In this document: one piece after another, positions 53,705 to 63,340 of the stretch
Numbering within the stretch: the first letter of the stretch is position 1
How the letters are laid out: each line of letters starts with the position of its first letter
Assembly (NCBI GenBank): GCA_002354635.1
Contig: DELZ01000005.1
Span: forward strand, 498,346-562,345
DNA from: Sphingomonadales bacterium UBA2683
Lineage (GTDB): Bacteria > Pseudomonadota > Alphaproteobacteria > Sphingomonadales > Sphingomonadaceae
Direction of reading: 5' to 3'
DNA: 64,000 nucleotides
Made by a program: the position numbers and the translations under genes
Notes under the pieces: model-generated
The model's database searches: none
The model's input: the letters and a program-made list of their open reading frames with translations, nothing else
Told to the model about the DNA's origin: nothing

Positions 53705-53708
53705 TTAT

Positions 53709-54629
53709 ATGAACGCAAATAGCCGCACGGCGGTATCAATTTTGGAAGTCGGTCCGCGGGACGGACTGCAGAACGAAGCCGAGATCATCTCGACGGCGGA
53801 CAAGCTGGGTCTGATCACCCGCATGCTGAATGCCGGCGTCCGACGGATCGAGGTGGCCAGCTTTGTTCATCCGGGACGCGTGCCGCAAATGGCCGATGCC
53901 GAAGCGGTGATCGCCGGACTGCCCGACCGCGACGATATTTCCTACATCGGCCTGTGCCTGAACAAGCGCGGCGTGCTGCGCGGACTGGCGACCCGGGAAG
54001 GCAACAAGCGCGGTATCGACGAGGCCGGCTGCGTAGTCGTGGCGAGCGATACGTTCGGCCAGAAGAACCAGGGCCAGACAATGAAAGAGGGCATAAGAGA
54101 GAATCGCGAGATGATCCGTTTTGCCAAGGCCGAGGGGCTGAAGGCGCAGGTTACGATCTCGGCAGCTTTCGGATGTCCGTTCGAAGGCCCGGTGGATCCC
54201 GAAACGGTGCTGCATATCGCCGAGGAAATGGCCGCCGAAGACCCGATGGAAATCGCTCTGGCCGATACCATCGGCGTCGGCGTCCCGGCGCAGGTTACCG
54301 ACCTGTTCGGACGGCTGAGAGAATTGCTGCCCGACCATATCGGCATGCGCGCCCATTTTCACGACACCCGCAACACCGGCATTGCCAATGCCTGGGCCGC
54401 GATCGAGGCTGGCGTGGAGACGTTGGACTCGAGCCTGGGCGGGCTGGGCGGCTGCCCGTTCGCGCCCAATGCCACCGGCAATATCGCGACCGAAGACCTG
54501 ATCAACCTGCTCGACCGCTCCGGCGTCGAACATGATCTCGATCTGCGCAAGGCTATTGCCACCAACCAGTGGTTCGAAGGCGTGATGGGCCGGCCACTGC
54601 CGTCGCTGGTCGCGAGGGCCGAAGCCTGA
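53709..54629 (+). CDS. HMG-CoA lyase-like enzyme
   Basis: TIM-barrel acyl-CoA lyase of 306 residues, HMGL/DRE-TIM family. Active-site features: EVGPRDGLQNE (Arg17, Asp18), metal-binding HFHDTRN, and the flexible loop cysteine Cys249 in GGLGGCPFAPNATGNIATED, matching true HMG-CoA lyases. It would cleave 3-hydroxy-3-methylglutaryl-CoA or a related 3-hydroxyacyl-CoA to acetyl-CoA and a keto acid. ATG 53709 fits the family; the frame runs upstream to 53643 through the operator. First gene of the plus-strand catabolic operon. Confidence 0.9.
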   Translation: MNANSRTAVSILEVGPRDGLQNEAEIISTADKLGLITRMLNAGVRRIEVASFVHPGRVPQMADAEAVIAGLPDRDDISYIGLCLNKRGVLRGLATREGNKRGIDEAGCVVVASDTFGQKNQGQTMKEGIRENREMIRFAKAEGLKAQVTISAAFGCPFEGPVDPETVLHIAEEMAAEDPMEIALADTIGVGVPAQVTDLFGRLRELLPDHIGMRAHFHDTRNTGIANAWAAIEAGVETLDSSLGGLGGCPFAPNATGNIATEDLINLLDRSGVEHDLDLRKAIATNQWFEGVMGRPLPSLVARAEA

Positions 54630-54659
54630 ATGACAGCTACTTAACAGAAAGATTGAAAT

Positions 54660-56714
54660 ATGGGGTATCGATTGGGTGTCGACGTCGGCGGAACTTTTAC
54701 CGATCTGCTGCTGATTGACGAAACCACCGGGGAGACTTTCCGCGACAAGGTGCCATCGACCCCGAGCGATCCGTCACAGGCGGTGATCAACGGCGCACGC
54801 GGCCTTTGCGAGCGCCAGAATATCGCCGCCGGTCAGATCGACCTGTTCCTGCACGGCACCACGGTCGCGACCAACGCGGTGCTGGAAAAGAAGATCGCCA
54901 AGGTCGGACTGATTGTAACCGAGGGCCATCGCCACCTGATGCAGATTGCCCGGAGTCTGGTGCCCGGCGGTCTGGCGGCCTGGATCATCTGGCCCAAGCC
55001 CGAACCGATGGCGGCCCTGCAACGGACGATCGAGGCGCCGGAACGGATGGATGCCAAGGGGCAGACCGTGCGTGCGCTGGATGAAGCAGAAATGCGCTCC
55101 CGGCTGGAGAAATTGAAAGCGTCCGAAGAGGTGGAAGCACTGACCATCTGCCTGATGAACAGCTATGTCGACGGCAGCCACGAAAAGGCGGTCGCCGCTA
55201 TCTGCGCCGAGGTCTTTCCCGATATCCCCATCTCCATCTCGTCAGACATTTTGCCCGAGATGCAGGAATATGAGCGGGCGCTGACGACGGTTGCCAACAG
55301 CGCCGTGCGACCTGCTGTCGCGCGCTATGTCGGCAATCTCGAAAAGGAACTGAAAGACTGGGGCACCAAGGCGAAGCTCAATCTGCTGCGCTCCGACGGC
55401 GGCCTGATGTCGGCGGAGAAGAGCGCCGAGGCACCGGTCAACCTGCTGATGTCCGGACCGGCCGGCGGTGTTGCCGGTGCGGTCTGGGTGGCGAAAAGCG
55501 CCTCGGTCAAAAATGTCCTGACTCTGGATATGGGCGGGACCTCGACCGACGTGGCGCTGATCGAAGCCGGGTCGGCGCGACTGCAGCGGGAAACCTCGGT
55601 CGGTGACCTCAATGTCCGGGCCTCGTCTATCGACGTCAAGACCGTTGGCGCGGGCGGGGGATCGATTGCCTTCGTGCCCGAACTGACCAAGGCGTTGCGG
55701 GTCGGACCGGAAAGCGCTGGCGCCGTGCCCGGGCCGGTTGCCTATGGCAAGGGCGGCGAATTGCCAACCGTGACCGACGCCAATGTCGTGCTTGGCTATC
55801 TGCCCGAATCCCTGCTCGGCGGCAGCTTCACGCTGGACCGCGAGGGCGCGCAAAAAGCGGTGCAGACGATCGCCGATGCGCTCGAAATCGATCTGATGGA
55901 CGCGGCGGCCGGCATCATCGATATCGTCAACGAGAATATGTTCGGCGCGCTGCGGCTGGTTTCGGTGCAACAGGGCTATGACCCGCGCGACTTTGCGCTG
56001 ATGGGTTTCGGCGGCGCCGGGCCGCTGCACGCCAATGCAATGGGCAAGCTGATGAACAGCTGGCCGGTGATCATCCCGCCCTCGCCCGGCGTGCTCTGCG
56101 CCTATGGCGACGCAACGACGCGGCAGCGGGTCGAGACCCAGCGCAGCTTCAACGAGATGGTACAGAACACGACGGATGGCGAACTTACCAGCTATCTCGA
56201 CAGTCTCGGTGCGCAGGTAAAGCAGGAGCTGGAAGCGGAAGATGTTGCACCCCGCGATATCGAACTGCTCTACGAAATTGATATCCGCTATGCCGGGCAG
56301 GCATTCGAAATTCCGCTGTCGGTGGAACCGGAAGGTCTTTCGATCGAGAGCCTGATCACGCGCTTCGATACCGAGCACGAACGATTGTTTACCTTCAACC
56401 TCGACGAGACGCCGCACGAGATCGTCAACGTCCGCGCCGTTGCGCTGGGCAAGTCCGCCGACGTTGCGCCACCGGTGATTGAAAAGGGCGACGCCGATCC
56501 ATCGGACGCGAAAACCCGCGATCATCAACTCTATATGGACGGCAGGATGCAGGATGCGGTGATTTACGATCGCGCGTTGCTGAAGGCCGGCAATCGCATT
56601 GCGGGACCGGCCATTGTCACCGAGATGGACAGCACCACGCTGGTGCACAGCGGCTGCGAGGCGCTGGTCGATGCGCACGGCAATCTTATCATCACCCTGT
56701 TGGAAGGAGCGTAA
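54660..56714 (+). CDS. Hydantoinase/oxoprolinase subunit A (HyuA)
   Basis: 684-residue ATP-dependent subunit of the HyuA/OPLAH family, which hydrolyses cyclic amides (hydantoins, 5-oxoproline) or carboxylates ketones (acetone/acetophenone carboxylases). ATP-binding motifs of the actin-like fold: LGVDVGGTFTDLLLID (6-21) and LTLDMGGTSTDVALIE. Also LFLHGTTVATNAVLEKK, GAGGGSIAF and a C-terminal region GQAFEIPLSVE. It lies 30 nt after the lyase and 1 nt before HyuB, so they form a complex and an operon. Substrate not deducible. Confidence 0.93.
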   Translation: MGYRLGVDVGGTFTDLLLIDETTGETFRDKVPSTPSDPSQAVINGARGLCERQNIAAGQIDLFLHGTTVATNAVLEKKIAKVGLIVTEGHRHLMQIARSLVPGGLAAWIIWPKPEPMAALQRTIEAPERMDAKGQTVRALDEAEMRSRLEKLKASEEVEALTICLMNSYVDGSHEKAVAAICAEVFPDIPISISSDILPEMQEYERALTTVANSAVRPAVARYVGNLEKELKDWGTKAKLNLLRSDGGLMSAEKSAEAPVNLLMSGPAGGVAGAVWVAKSASVKNVLTLDMGGTSTDVALIEAGSARLQRETSVGDLNVRASSIDVKTVGAGGGSIAFVPELTKALRVGPESAGAVPGPVAYGKGGELPTVTDANVVLGYLPESLLGGSFTLDREGAQKAVQTIADALEIDLMDAAAGIIDIVNENMFGALRLVSVQQGYDPRDFALMGFGGAGPLHANAMGKLMNSWPVIIPPSPGVLCAYGDATTRQRVETQRSFNEMVQNTTDGELTSYLDSLGAQVKQELEAEDVAPRDIELLYEIDIRYAGQAFEIPLSVEPEGLSIESLITRFDTEHERLFTFNLDETPHEIVNVRAVALGKSADVAPPVIEKGDADPSDAKTRDHQLYMDGRMQDAVIYDRALLKAGNRIAGPAIVTEMDSTTLVHSGCEALVDAHGNLIITLLEGA

Positions 56715-56715
56715 C

Positions 56716-58581
56716 ATGCCCGCACAGATTATCGAAACCAACAGCGCGCCGTTCAACCAGGTCGCCGTCGATCCGGTCACCCTCGATATCATGGAAAATG
56801 CCCTGCGCAACGCGCGGATCGAGATGGATGCGACGCTGGTGCGTACCGCCATGTCGCCCGGCATCCGCGAGCAGGGCGATGCCTTTCCGCTGATCGCCGA
56901 CCGCGCCGGCAAAATGGTTGTCGGCCAGTTCGGCAGCTTTATCGACGGCTTCCTGCGCGCCTATCCTGGCACGATCGAGGAAGGCGACATGATCTTCCTC
57001 AGCGACCCCTATAGCTGCGACGGCGCGGTCAGCCACAACAATGACTGGCTGGTGCTGCTGCCGGTCTATCGCGGCGGCCGGCTGGTCGCCTGGACCGCGA
57101 TGTTCGGCCACCAGTCCGACATCGGCGGCAAGGTCGCCGGCTCGATCCCGATCGACAGCCGCAGCGTGTTCGAGGAAGGCGTGCGCATTCCGCCGGTCAA
57201 GATCTACCAGAAGGGCGTCTATAACGAGGAGATGGTCAAGGTTGTCCTGCACCAGAGCCGCAAGCCGGACTGGTGCGCCGCCGATCTCAACGCGCTGATT
57301 GCCTCCTGCCGCGTCGCTGCCCGGCGGGTCGACGAAATGTGCGCCCGCTTCGGCGAGGACGAATTTGCCAGCGCCACCGATCTGCTGCTGGCACGCAACC
57401 ACCGCGCGATGAAACATCTGATCGAGACCAGCATCGGCGAGGAACCGGTCAGCTTCACCGACTATATCTGCGACGATGGCGTCGGCTTTGGTCCTTACAA
57501 GATCAGCTGCAAGATGTGGCGCGAGGGCGGCAAGGTGATCCTCGACTTCGAAGGCACCGATCCGCAGGCGCCGAGCTCGATCAACTTCTTCCTCAACGAG
57601 AATATGTTCAAGATGTTCTTCGGCATCTACATGATCATGGTCTTCGATCCGCAAATCCTGTTCAACGACGGCTTCTACGATCTGGTCGATGTCCGGATTC
57701 CGGAAGGCTCGCTGCTCAAGCCGAAATATCCCGCCGCGCTCGCCGGACGGACCCATGCGCTCGGCCGGATTTTCGACATCCTGGGCGGCCTGCTCGGCCA
57801 ACGCCAGCCGGAATTCCTCAACGGTGCCGGCTTCTCGTCGAGCCCGCATCTGATGTATTCCGGTTTCGACAAGAGCGGCGAATGGTTCCAGCTGTTCCAG
57901 ATCGGTTTTGGCGGCATTCCCGGTCGGCCCTTTGGCGATGGCCCCGATGGTCACTCGCTCTGGCCCGGCTTCACGAATGTCCCGAACGAGTTCCTCGAGA
58001 AATATTTCCCGCTGCGCATCGAACGCTATGAAGCCAAGCCCGACAGCGGCGGCGCCGGCCTGTTCCGCGGCGGCAACGGCATCCACATGACCTATTGCTT
58101 CCTCGAGCCCGGCACCGTCGCGATCCACGACGACCGCTGGTTCACCTATCCATGGGGCGTCAATGGCGGCCAGCCGGGCGACCGCGCGACCAAGATTCTG
58201 GAACGCGCCGATGGCTCGAAAGAGGTGGTTGGCAACAAGCAGGACGGCATCGAGGTGCGCGAGGGCGATCTGCTCCACTTCATCACTTGGGGCGGTGGTG
58301 GCTGGGGCAATCCGCTGGAACGCGACCCCGAACTGGTCGCGCTGGAAATCCGCCAAGGCCTGGTGACCGTGGAAGGCGCGCGCGACTATGGTGTGGTCAT
58401 TGCAAAGGACGGCAGCGTCGACGGTCCGGCCACGGAAAGCCTGCGCAAAGACATGGCGGACAATATCGTCGAGACAGATGGTCCTTTCAACTTCGGTCCC
58501 GATATCGACACGCTGCGGGCCAATTGTCTGGCGGAAACCGGACTGCCGGCACCGGTACAACCAGGGAGCGCCGCCGCCTAA
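56716..58581 (+). CDS. Hydantoinase/oxoprolinase subunit B (HyuB)
   Basis: 621-residue partner of HyuA. Family features: DPVTLDIMENALRNARIEMD, MSPGIREQGDAFPLIADRAG, LSDPYSCDGAVSHNNDWLVL, MFGHQSDIGGKVAGSIPIDS, and the C-terminal GWGNPLERDPELVALEIRQG. Length is normal for HyuB. ATG 56716 is one base after the HyuA stop; the open frame upstream (to 56599) overlaps HyuA and is discarded. An 86-nt gap precedes the FAD oxidoreductase. Confidence 0.93.
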   Translation: MPAQIIETNSAPFNQVAVDPVTLDIMENALRNARIEMDATLVRTAMSPGIREQGDAFPLIADRAGKMVVGQFGSFIDGFLRAYPGTIEEGDMIFLSDPYSCDGAVSHNNDWLVLLPVYRGGRLVAWTAMFGHQSDIGGKVAGSIPIDSRSVFEEGVRIPPVKIYQKGVYNEEMVKVVLHQSRKPDWCAADLNALIASCRVAARRVDEMCARFGEDEFASATDLLLARNHRAMKHLIETSIGEEPVSFTDYICDDGVGFGPYKISCKMWREGGKVILDFEGTDPQAPSSINFFLNENMFKMFFGIYMIMVFDPQILFNDGFYDLVDVRIPEGSLLKPKYPAALAGRTHALGRIFDILGGLLGQRQPEFLNGAGFSSSPHLMYSGFDKSGEWFQLFQIGFGGIPGRPFGDGPDGHSLWPGFTNVPNEFLEKYFPLRIERYEAKPDSGGAGLFRGGNGIHMTYCFLEPGTVAIHDDRWFTYPWGVNGGQPGDRATKILERADGSKEVVGNKQDGIEVREGDLLHFITWGGGGWGNPLERDPELVALEIRQGLVTVEGARDYGVVIAKDGSVDGPATESLRKDMADNIVETDGPFNFGPDIDTLRANCLAETGLPAPVQPGSAAA

Positions 58582-58667
58582 ACAACGCAGCGCTATTCAA
58601 AGTGCGGTTTGTGGCAGGTTCCGTAAGCCTCTAGGCTGATTCCCGATCCGATAGCGGGAGTGGGGCC

Positions 58668-60296
58668 ATAGTCGACAGCGAAACAGATGTTCTGATCATC
58701 GGCGCCGGTGCAGCGGGTCTAGCCGCCGCTCTGGCTGCGCACGAAGCCGGCGCCTCGGTCCGGCTGATCGAAAAGCAGGACCGGCTCGGCGGGACCGCCG
58801 CCATTTCCGGCGGTGTGGTCTGGCTGCCCGACCATGAACAGATGGCCGCGCAGGGCAAGGACGACAGCGCTTCCGCGGCGAAGGCCTATTTCCAGTCGCT
58901 GGACCATGGCGAAATGGACGAGGATGTGCTCGGCGCCTTTGTCACCGAAGCGCGGCAGATGCTGTCCTTCCTCACCGCAATCGATGCGATCGAGTTGACG
59001 ATGATGCCGGACTATCCGGACTATTATCAGGACCGGCCAGGCGCGAAGGCGGACGGCGGACGGTCGCTCGACAATGAATTGTTCGATTATACCACGCTCG
59101 GCGATTGGCAGGACCGGGTCTTCCAGAACGGCCCCGCGCCGCGGATGATGCTGCGCGAGACGCCGCTGGGCGGCGGCAGCGGCATGGTCGACCCGGCGGA
59201 ATTGCAACAGCGTGCCGACCGGGATCTGCGCGGCTGGGGGCAGGCGCTGGTTGGAAGGCTGCTCAAGGCCTGTCTGGACCGTGGCATCGAGCCAGAGCTG
59301 GAATGCGGCGGTTACCGGCTGTGCGTCGAACAGGGCCGGGTGACCGGCGCGATCGTCGAACGCGAAGGTCAGCAGGAAAAAATTGTCGCGCGCCAGGCGG
59401 TGATATTGGCGACCGGCGGCTTCGAGTGGAACGAGGCGCTGAAACACGCCTTTCTGCGCGGACCGCTCGACGCGCCGGCCTCGCCGCCGACCAATCGCGG
59501 CGACGGTCTGAAAATGGCGATGGCGGCTGGCGCCAGCCTCGGCAACATGACCAGCGCCTGGTGGGTGCCGACGCTAGCGGTACCAGAGACGGGGTGGCAG
59601 AGCGGCGAGGTCCGCAATATGCCGGTGCTGATCGAGCGGACATTGCCGCATGGCATACTCGTCAACCGCGAGGGCAAGCGCTTCTGCAACGAGGCCGCCA
59701 ATTATTCGGCGCTGGCCGGGGCCTTCCACCTGTTCGATCCTGCCACCTATGATTACCCCAACCTGCCCGCCTATCTGGTCTTCGATTCGCACTATCGCGA
59801 ACGCTATCCGCTCGCTTCCTTCATGCCGGGCACACCATTGCCAGCGTGGGTGGCACAGGCTGAGACACTGGCGGAACTGGCAACGAAAACCGGGATCGAT
59901 ACAGAGAATTTACCCGCCACGGTCGAGCGGTTTAATGGCCTCGCCGAACGGTTGGAGGACGAGGATTTTGGCCGTGGCAAGGCGGACTATGACCGCTTTT
60001 ACGGCGACCGATCGCGCGACGGGGCAGGGGCGACTTTGGGAGCACTGACCAGGCCGCCCTTCTATGCGGTGGAGATCAGGATGGGTGCGCTCGGCACCAA
60101 TGGCGGACCGAAAACCAATGCGCAGGCGCAGATACTGGATGTCGACGGCGAGCCGATTGCCGGGCTGTTCGGTGCCGGCAATGTGATCAGCGCCCCGACC
60201 GGCAGCGTCTATGCCGGAGCCGGCGGCACGCTGGGGCCGGCGCTGACATTCGGCTATATCGCCGGACGCGCGGCGGCCAAGCGGGTCAATCAATGA
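58668..60296 (+). CDS. FAD-dependent oxidoreductase (ketosteroid dehydrogenase/fumarate reductase type), apparent ATA start
   Basis: Flavoprotein of 542 residues. The Rossmann motif DVLIIGAGAAGLAAALAAHE (GAGAAG at 12-17) begins immediately after codon 58668, and the terminal block GLFGAGNVISAPTGSVYAGA with LTFGYIAGRAAAKR is typical of the flavocytochrome c/3-ketosteroid dehydrogenase family. No ATG, GTG or TTG exists in frame between the stop at 58632-58634 and the FAD motif. ATA at 58668 has GGGAG seven nt upstream, an ideal spacing. The first standard start, GTG 58815, would delete the FAD-binding fold. It would dehydrogenate a cyclic ketone or acid of the pathway. Confidence 0.8.
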   Translation: MVDSETDVLIIGAGAAGLAAALAAHEAGASVRLIEKQDRLGGTAAISGGVVWLPDHEQMAAQGKDDSASAAKAYFQSLDHGEMDEDVLGAFVTEARQMLSFLTAIDAIELTMMPDYPDYYQDRPGAKADGGRSLDNELFDYTTLGDWQDRVFQNGPAPRMMLRETPLGGGSGMVDPAELQQRADRDLRGWGQALVGRLLKACLDRGIEPELECGGYRLCVEQGRVTGAIVEREGQQEKIVARQAVILATGGFEWNEALKHAFLRGPLDAPASPPTNRGDGLKMAMAAGASLGNMTSAWWVPTLAVPETGWQSGEVRNMPVLIERTLPHGILVNREGKRFCNEAANYSALAGAFHLFDPATYDYPNLPAYLVFDSHYRERYPLASFMPGTPLPAWVAQAETLAELATKTGIDTENLPATVERFNGLAERLEDEDFGRGKADYDRFYGDRSRDGAGATLGALTRPPFYAVEIRMGALGTNGGPKTNAQAQILDVDGEPIAGLFGAGNVISAPTGSVYAGAGGTLGPALTFGYIAGRAAAKRVNQ

Positions 60297-60321
60297 CCGG
60301 ACGGAACAAGGGGAAGAGATA

Positions 60322-61095
60322 ATGGCGATACTGGATCAATTCAAACTGGATGGCGCGGTTGCGGTCGTCACGGGCGCCGGCAAGGGAATCGGGCGGGCGA
60401 TCGCGCTCGGTCTGGCCGAAGCGGGCGCGGATGTCGCGCTTGCCGCGCGCTCTGCCGATGATCTGGAAAAGGTCGCCGGAGAGATTCGCGCCCTGGGTCG
60501 CCGGGCGATCGCGGTGCCAACCGATGTGACCAGCCGCGCGGCGCTGGAAAATCTGGCCAACCGTGCGGTCGAGGAACTCGGGCGCCTGACGATCTGGGTC
60601 AGCAACGCGGGCGGGCTGCCCGATGGCACCCCCCGCTATCTCACGCGTACGCCGGAAGAAAGCTGGGACGCCCAGATCGAACTCAATCTGAAAAGCGTGT
60701 GGATGGGTGCCGTGGCAGCCGCCCAGCATATGGGCGACGAGGGCGGCGCGATCATCAATATTTCATCGCGCGCGGCGATGGGCGGACAGGTCAAGAATGG
60801 CCCCTATGGTGCGTCAAAGGCGGCGGTGAACAGCCTGACCGCAAGCCTTTCGTTAGAGCTGGCGCCGCACATCCGGGTCAACGCCGTCGCGCCCGGCCCG
60901 ATCCCGACCGAGAATTTCGACGATTCGATGGGCATCGATTCCGACGAGAAGCGCGCGGCATTGCTCAAGCAGTTCCAGATCCCGCTGGCCCGTTTTGGCC
61001 GGGAGGAGGATATTGCGGCGGCGGTGGTCTATATGGCTTCGCCGGCGTCCAGCTGGGTGACCGGACAATGCCTCTATGTCACCGGGGGCAAGTGA
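60322..61095 (+). CDS. SDR family oxidoreductase
   Basis: Classical short-chain dehydrogenase of 257 residues. Cofactor motif TGAGKGIG (17-24), structural NAG (95-97), catalytic Ser148/149, Tyr162 and Lys166 (PYGASKAA). Good ribosome binding site (AAGGGGAAGAG). Last gene of the plus-strand catabolic operon, 25 nt after the FAD oxidoreductase. Substrate unknown. Convergent with the MFS gene (4-nt gap). Confidence 0.92.
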   Translation: MAILDQFKLDGAVAVVTGAGKGIGRAIALGLAEAGADVALAARSADDLEKVAGEIRALGRRAIAVPTDVTSRAALENLANRAVEELGRLTIWVSNAGGLPDGTPRYLTRTPEESWDAQIELNLKSVWMGAVAAAQHMGDEGGAIINISSRAAMGGQVKNGPYGASKAAVNSLTASLSLELAPHIRVNAVAPGPIPTENFDDSMGIDSDEKRAALLKQFQIPLARFGREEDIAAAVVYMASPASSWVTGQCLYVTGGK

Positions 61096-61099
61096 GCGG

Positions 61100-62452
61100 C
61101 TAGCCCTGCTTGCGCTTCATCCAGGTCCAGACCCGCCAGTAATGAAAGCCCGCCCATAGATTGAACAGGGCCAGAACCGTCAACGCCTTTTGCAGCGCGC
61201 TGGCTTCCAGTTCGCGGTTTCCGCCGGCGAAATAGTCGGAGAGGCCGCCAACGAATACCGGACCAATCCCGAGTCCGATCAGCCCCGCCACCATCAGATA
61301 GATGGCGACGGCCATCGCCCGTGTGCGGTCGCTGGCCAGCAGCTGGACCGCGGCGAAGCTGGGGCCGAAATAGAAGGTGGCGGCAAAGGTCGGGAAGCCG
61401 AGCAGGGCAATGGCGAGATTGGCGTTGCCGGCGTAGATGGCGGCGATCATCCCGGGCGCGGCAATCAGCAGGACCAGGCCGCTGACCAGCAGCGGCAGTA
61501 CCGGATCGCGCTTGCCGATCATGTCGCCGACCTTGCCGCCGAACCAGGCACCAAAGCCGCCGGTGATGCCGACCATGACGCCGAGTTTCCAGCCGAGCTC
61601 GCCATAGTTCATGCCGTGCACCCGGACAAACAGGCCGCCATAGAAACTGGCGAGCCCATAGGAAACAAATTGCACCAGCACGCCGGCCGCGACGAGATGC
61701 CAGTAGGCCGGCTTGCGCGACAGTTCGAGCAGCGCCGTGCGCAAGGTGATTTCTCCCACGGCTGGCTGGAAAGCCTTGGCCAGGCTGACCTTGCCGCGCG
61801 GATCGGGCACCGTGAACCAGATCAGCAGGGCAATCAATATCCCCGGCAATCCGGCGAGCATGAACGCCACGCGCCAGCTGAACATTTCGGTAACATAGCC
61901 GCCGCCGGCATAAGCGAGGAAGGCGCCGACCGGAACCGCGGCCCCCATGATGCCGAGCGCCCCGGCGCGCCGTTCGGGCGGGAACAGGTCCGCAATCAGG
62001 CTGTGCGATGCGGGGGCGGAACCGGCCTCGCCGATCCCGACGCCGACGCGGGCCAGAAACAGCTGAACGAAATTGCCTGCCAGCCCGCACAGGACCGTCA
62101 TCAGCGACCAGACCGCGATGGCGATGCCGATGATCCGGCTCCGGTTCCAGCGATCCGCCAGCGCCGCGAGTGGAATCGCCAGTGTCGTATAGAAGACGGC
62201 AAAGGACAGGCCGGTCATCAGCCCGAGCTGGGTGTCCGAAAGGCCCAGGTCCCGCTTGATCGGTTCGGCGACGATCGAGATCACCTGCCGGTCGAGAAAA
62301 TTGAGCATGGTAACGATGAACAGCACGGCCAGCACATAATTGGCTCGCCGTCGCGAGGCAGATTCAGAATCTGCCGAAATCTCAATGCCCGCGTTGGGGC
62401 GAATGTCCTCTACCATGGACAGGCTATGACAGGTTTGTTTTGGACCCGGCAC
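61100..62452 (-). CDS. MFS transporter, spinster-like, of the catabolic cluster
   Basis: Twelve-helix transporter of 450 residues. Motifs: MLNFLDRQVISIVAEPIKRD, LAALADRWNRSRIIGIAIAV (GxxxDRxxRR type), and RVGVGIGEAGSAPASHSLIA. Same subfamily as the protein at 33190. In sphingomonads such carriers commonly sit in catabolic clusters, so it is the likely inner membrane importer (or exporter) for the pathway substrate. Start ambiguous: ATG 62452 or ATG 62416 (MVEDIRPNAG). It follows the SDR at 62483 on the same strand after 30 nt. Confidence 0.87.
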   Translation of the reverse strand: MPGPKQTCHSLSMVEDIRPNAGIEISADSESASRRRANYVLAVLFIVTMLNFLDRQVISIVAEPIKRDLGLSDTQLGLMTGLSFAVFYTTLAIPLAALADRWNRSRIIGIAIAVWSLMTVLCGLAGNFVQLFLARVGVGIGEAGSAPASHSLIADLFPPERRAGALGIMGAAVPVGAFLAYAGGGYVTEMFSWRVAFMLAGLPGILIALLIWFTVPDPRGKVSLAKAFQPAVGEITLRTALLELSRKPAYWHLVAAGVLVQFVSYGLASFYGGLFVRVHGMNYGELGWKLGVMVGITGGFGAWFGGKVGDMIGKRDPVLPLLVSGLVLLIAAPGMIAAIYAGNANLAIALLGFPTFAATFYFGPSFAAVQLLASDRTRAMAVAIYLMVAGLIGLGIGPVFVGGLSDYFAGGNRELEASALQKALTVLALFNLWAGFHYWRVWTWMKRKQG

Positions 62453-62482
62453 CCTTTGTTTAAATAGGGGCGCGATCCCGCG

Positions 62483-63253
62483 TCAGAGCGATTGGCCGTC
62501 ATCCACGATGATATCCGAGCCCGTGACCATGCGCGACGCGTCGGACGAGAAATAGAGCATCATCGGATCCAGCGATTCAATATCCTGCAGCCGGCGGCGG
62601 TGGAAGCCGGCGATCTGCGCTTCGCCACCCGGGGTCTGATACCAGTCGCCCTGGATTTCGGTCGGGATATAGCCGGGGTGGATGGTGTTGACATTCACCC
62701 CCATCCGCACCCATTCGCGCGCCAGATTGCGACCAAGATGGGTGACGCCGGCCTTGCTGGCGGCATAGGCGCTGTCGCCCTCGCCGGTCAGTCGCGAGGT
62801 GATCGAGCCGATGATCACGATCCGGCCGTTTTCCTTTTCGCGGCTGCCGCTGGCGATCAGCCGTTTCGCGCCTTCCCGCGCGACCAGATAGACGCCCTTG
62901 AAATTGGTGTCGAGCAGCGCCTGCAGCCGGTCCGCCGGTACATCGGTCGAGCGACCCGTCGCGGCCACGCCGGCATTGGCAACAATGCTGTCCACGGTAC
63001 CGAATGTGGCCTCCGCTGCATCATAGCAGGCGATGATCGAGGCTTCGTCGGTGACGTCGAGCGGCACTGCCATCGCCTGCCCGCCGGAAGCGTTGATCTT
63101 GTCCGCCAGCTCGGCCGTGCGATCAGTCCGCCGCGCGCCAAGGACGACGCGGGCACCGGCGGCAGCGAACAGTTCGGCAAAACGGGCCCCGAAGCCGGAA
63201 GAAGCGCCGGCGATCAGCGCCGTCCGGCCTGCCAGGGAAAAGGGGATGTCCAT
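62483..63253 (-). CDS. SDR family oxidoreductase
   Basis: 256-residue short-chain dehydrogenase: GASSGFG (16-22), NAG (93-95), catalytic Ser150, Tyr163, Lys167 (YAASKAG). ATG 63253 (MDIPFSLAGR) has GGAG seven nt upstream and is preferred over ATG 63265, which includes that GGAG. Upstream of, and probably cotranscribed with, the MFS gene. Divergent from another SDR across 87 nt. Confidence 0.9.
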   Translation of the reverse strand: MDIPFSLAGRTALIAGASSGFGARFAELFAAAGARVVLGARRTDRTAELADKINASGGQAMAVPLDVTDEASIIACYDAAEATFGTVDSIVANAGVAATGRSTDVPADRLQALLDTNFKGVYLVAREGAKRLIASGSREKENGRIVIIGSITSRLTGEGDSAYAASKAGVTHLGRNLAREWVRMGVNVNTIHPGYIPTEIQGDWYQTPGGEAQIAGFHRRRLQDIESLDPMMLYFSSDASRMVTGSDIIVDDGQSL

Positions 63254-63281
63254 TTTTTGCTCCATATCATCGCAAATATCA

Positions 63282-63304
63282 TGGCGGGTCTAGACGATCC
63301 GCCA
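63282..63304. promoter_or_regulatory. Small inverted repeat in the divergent SDR/SDR promoter
   Basis: TGGCGG (63282-63287) and CCGCCA (63299-63304) form an inverted pair spaced by 11 nt in the 87-nt gap between two divergent SDR genes. It could be an operator, but no regulator is known and six-bp arms can occur by chance. The ATTGTATACAAT operator is not found here. Confidence 0.25.
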
Positions 63305-63340
63305 ATGGTCGGCCAATAGTCAATTGCATAGGAGAAGATC

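Noticed and set aside
56692..58560. 622-codon open frame on the minus strand
   Set aside because: Shadow of HyuB on the opposite strand; composition is Ala/Asp/Val/Glu-rich without motifs or a ribosome binding site.
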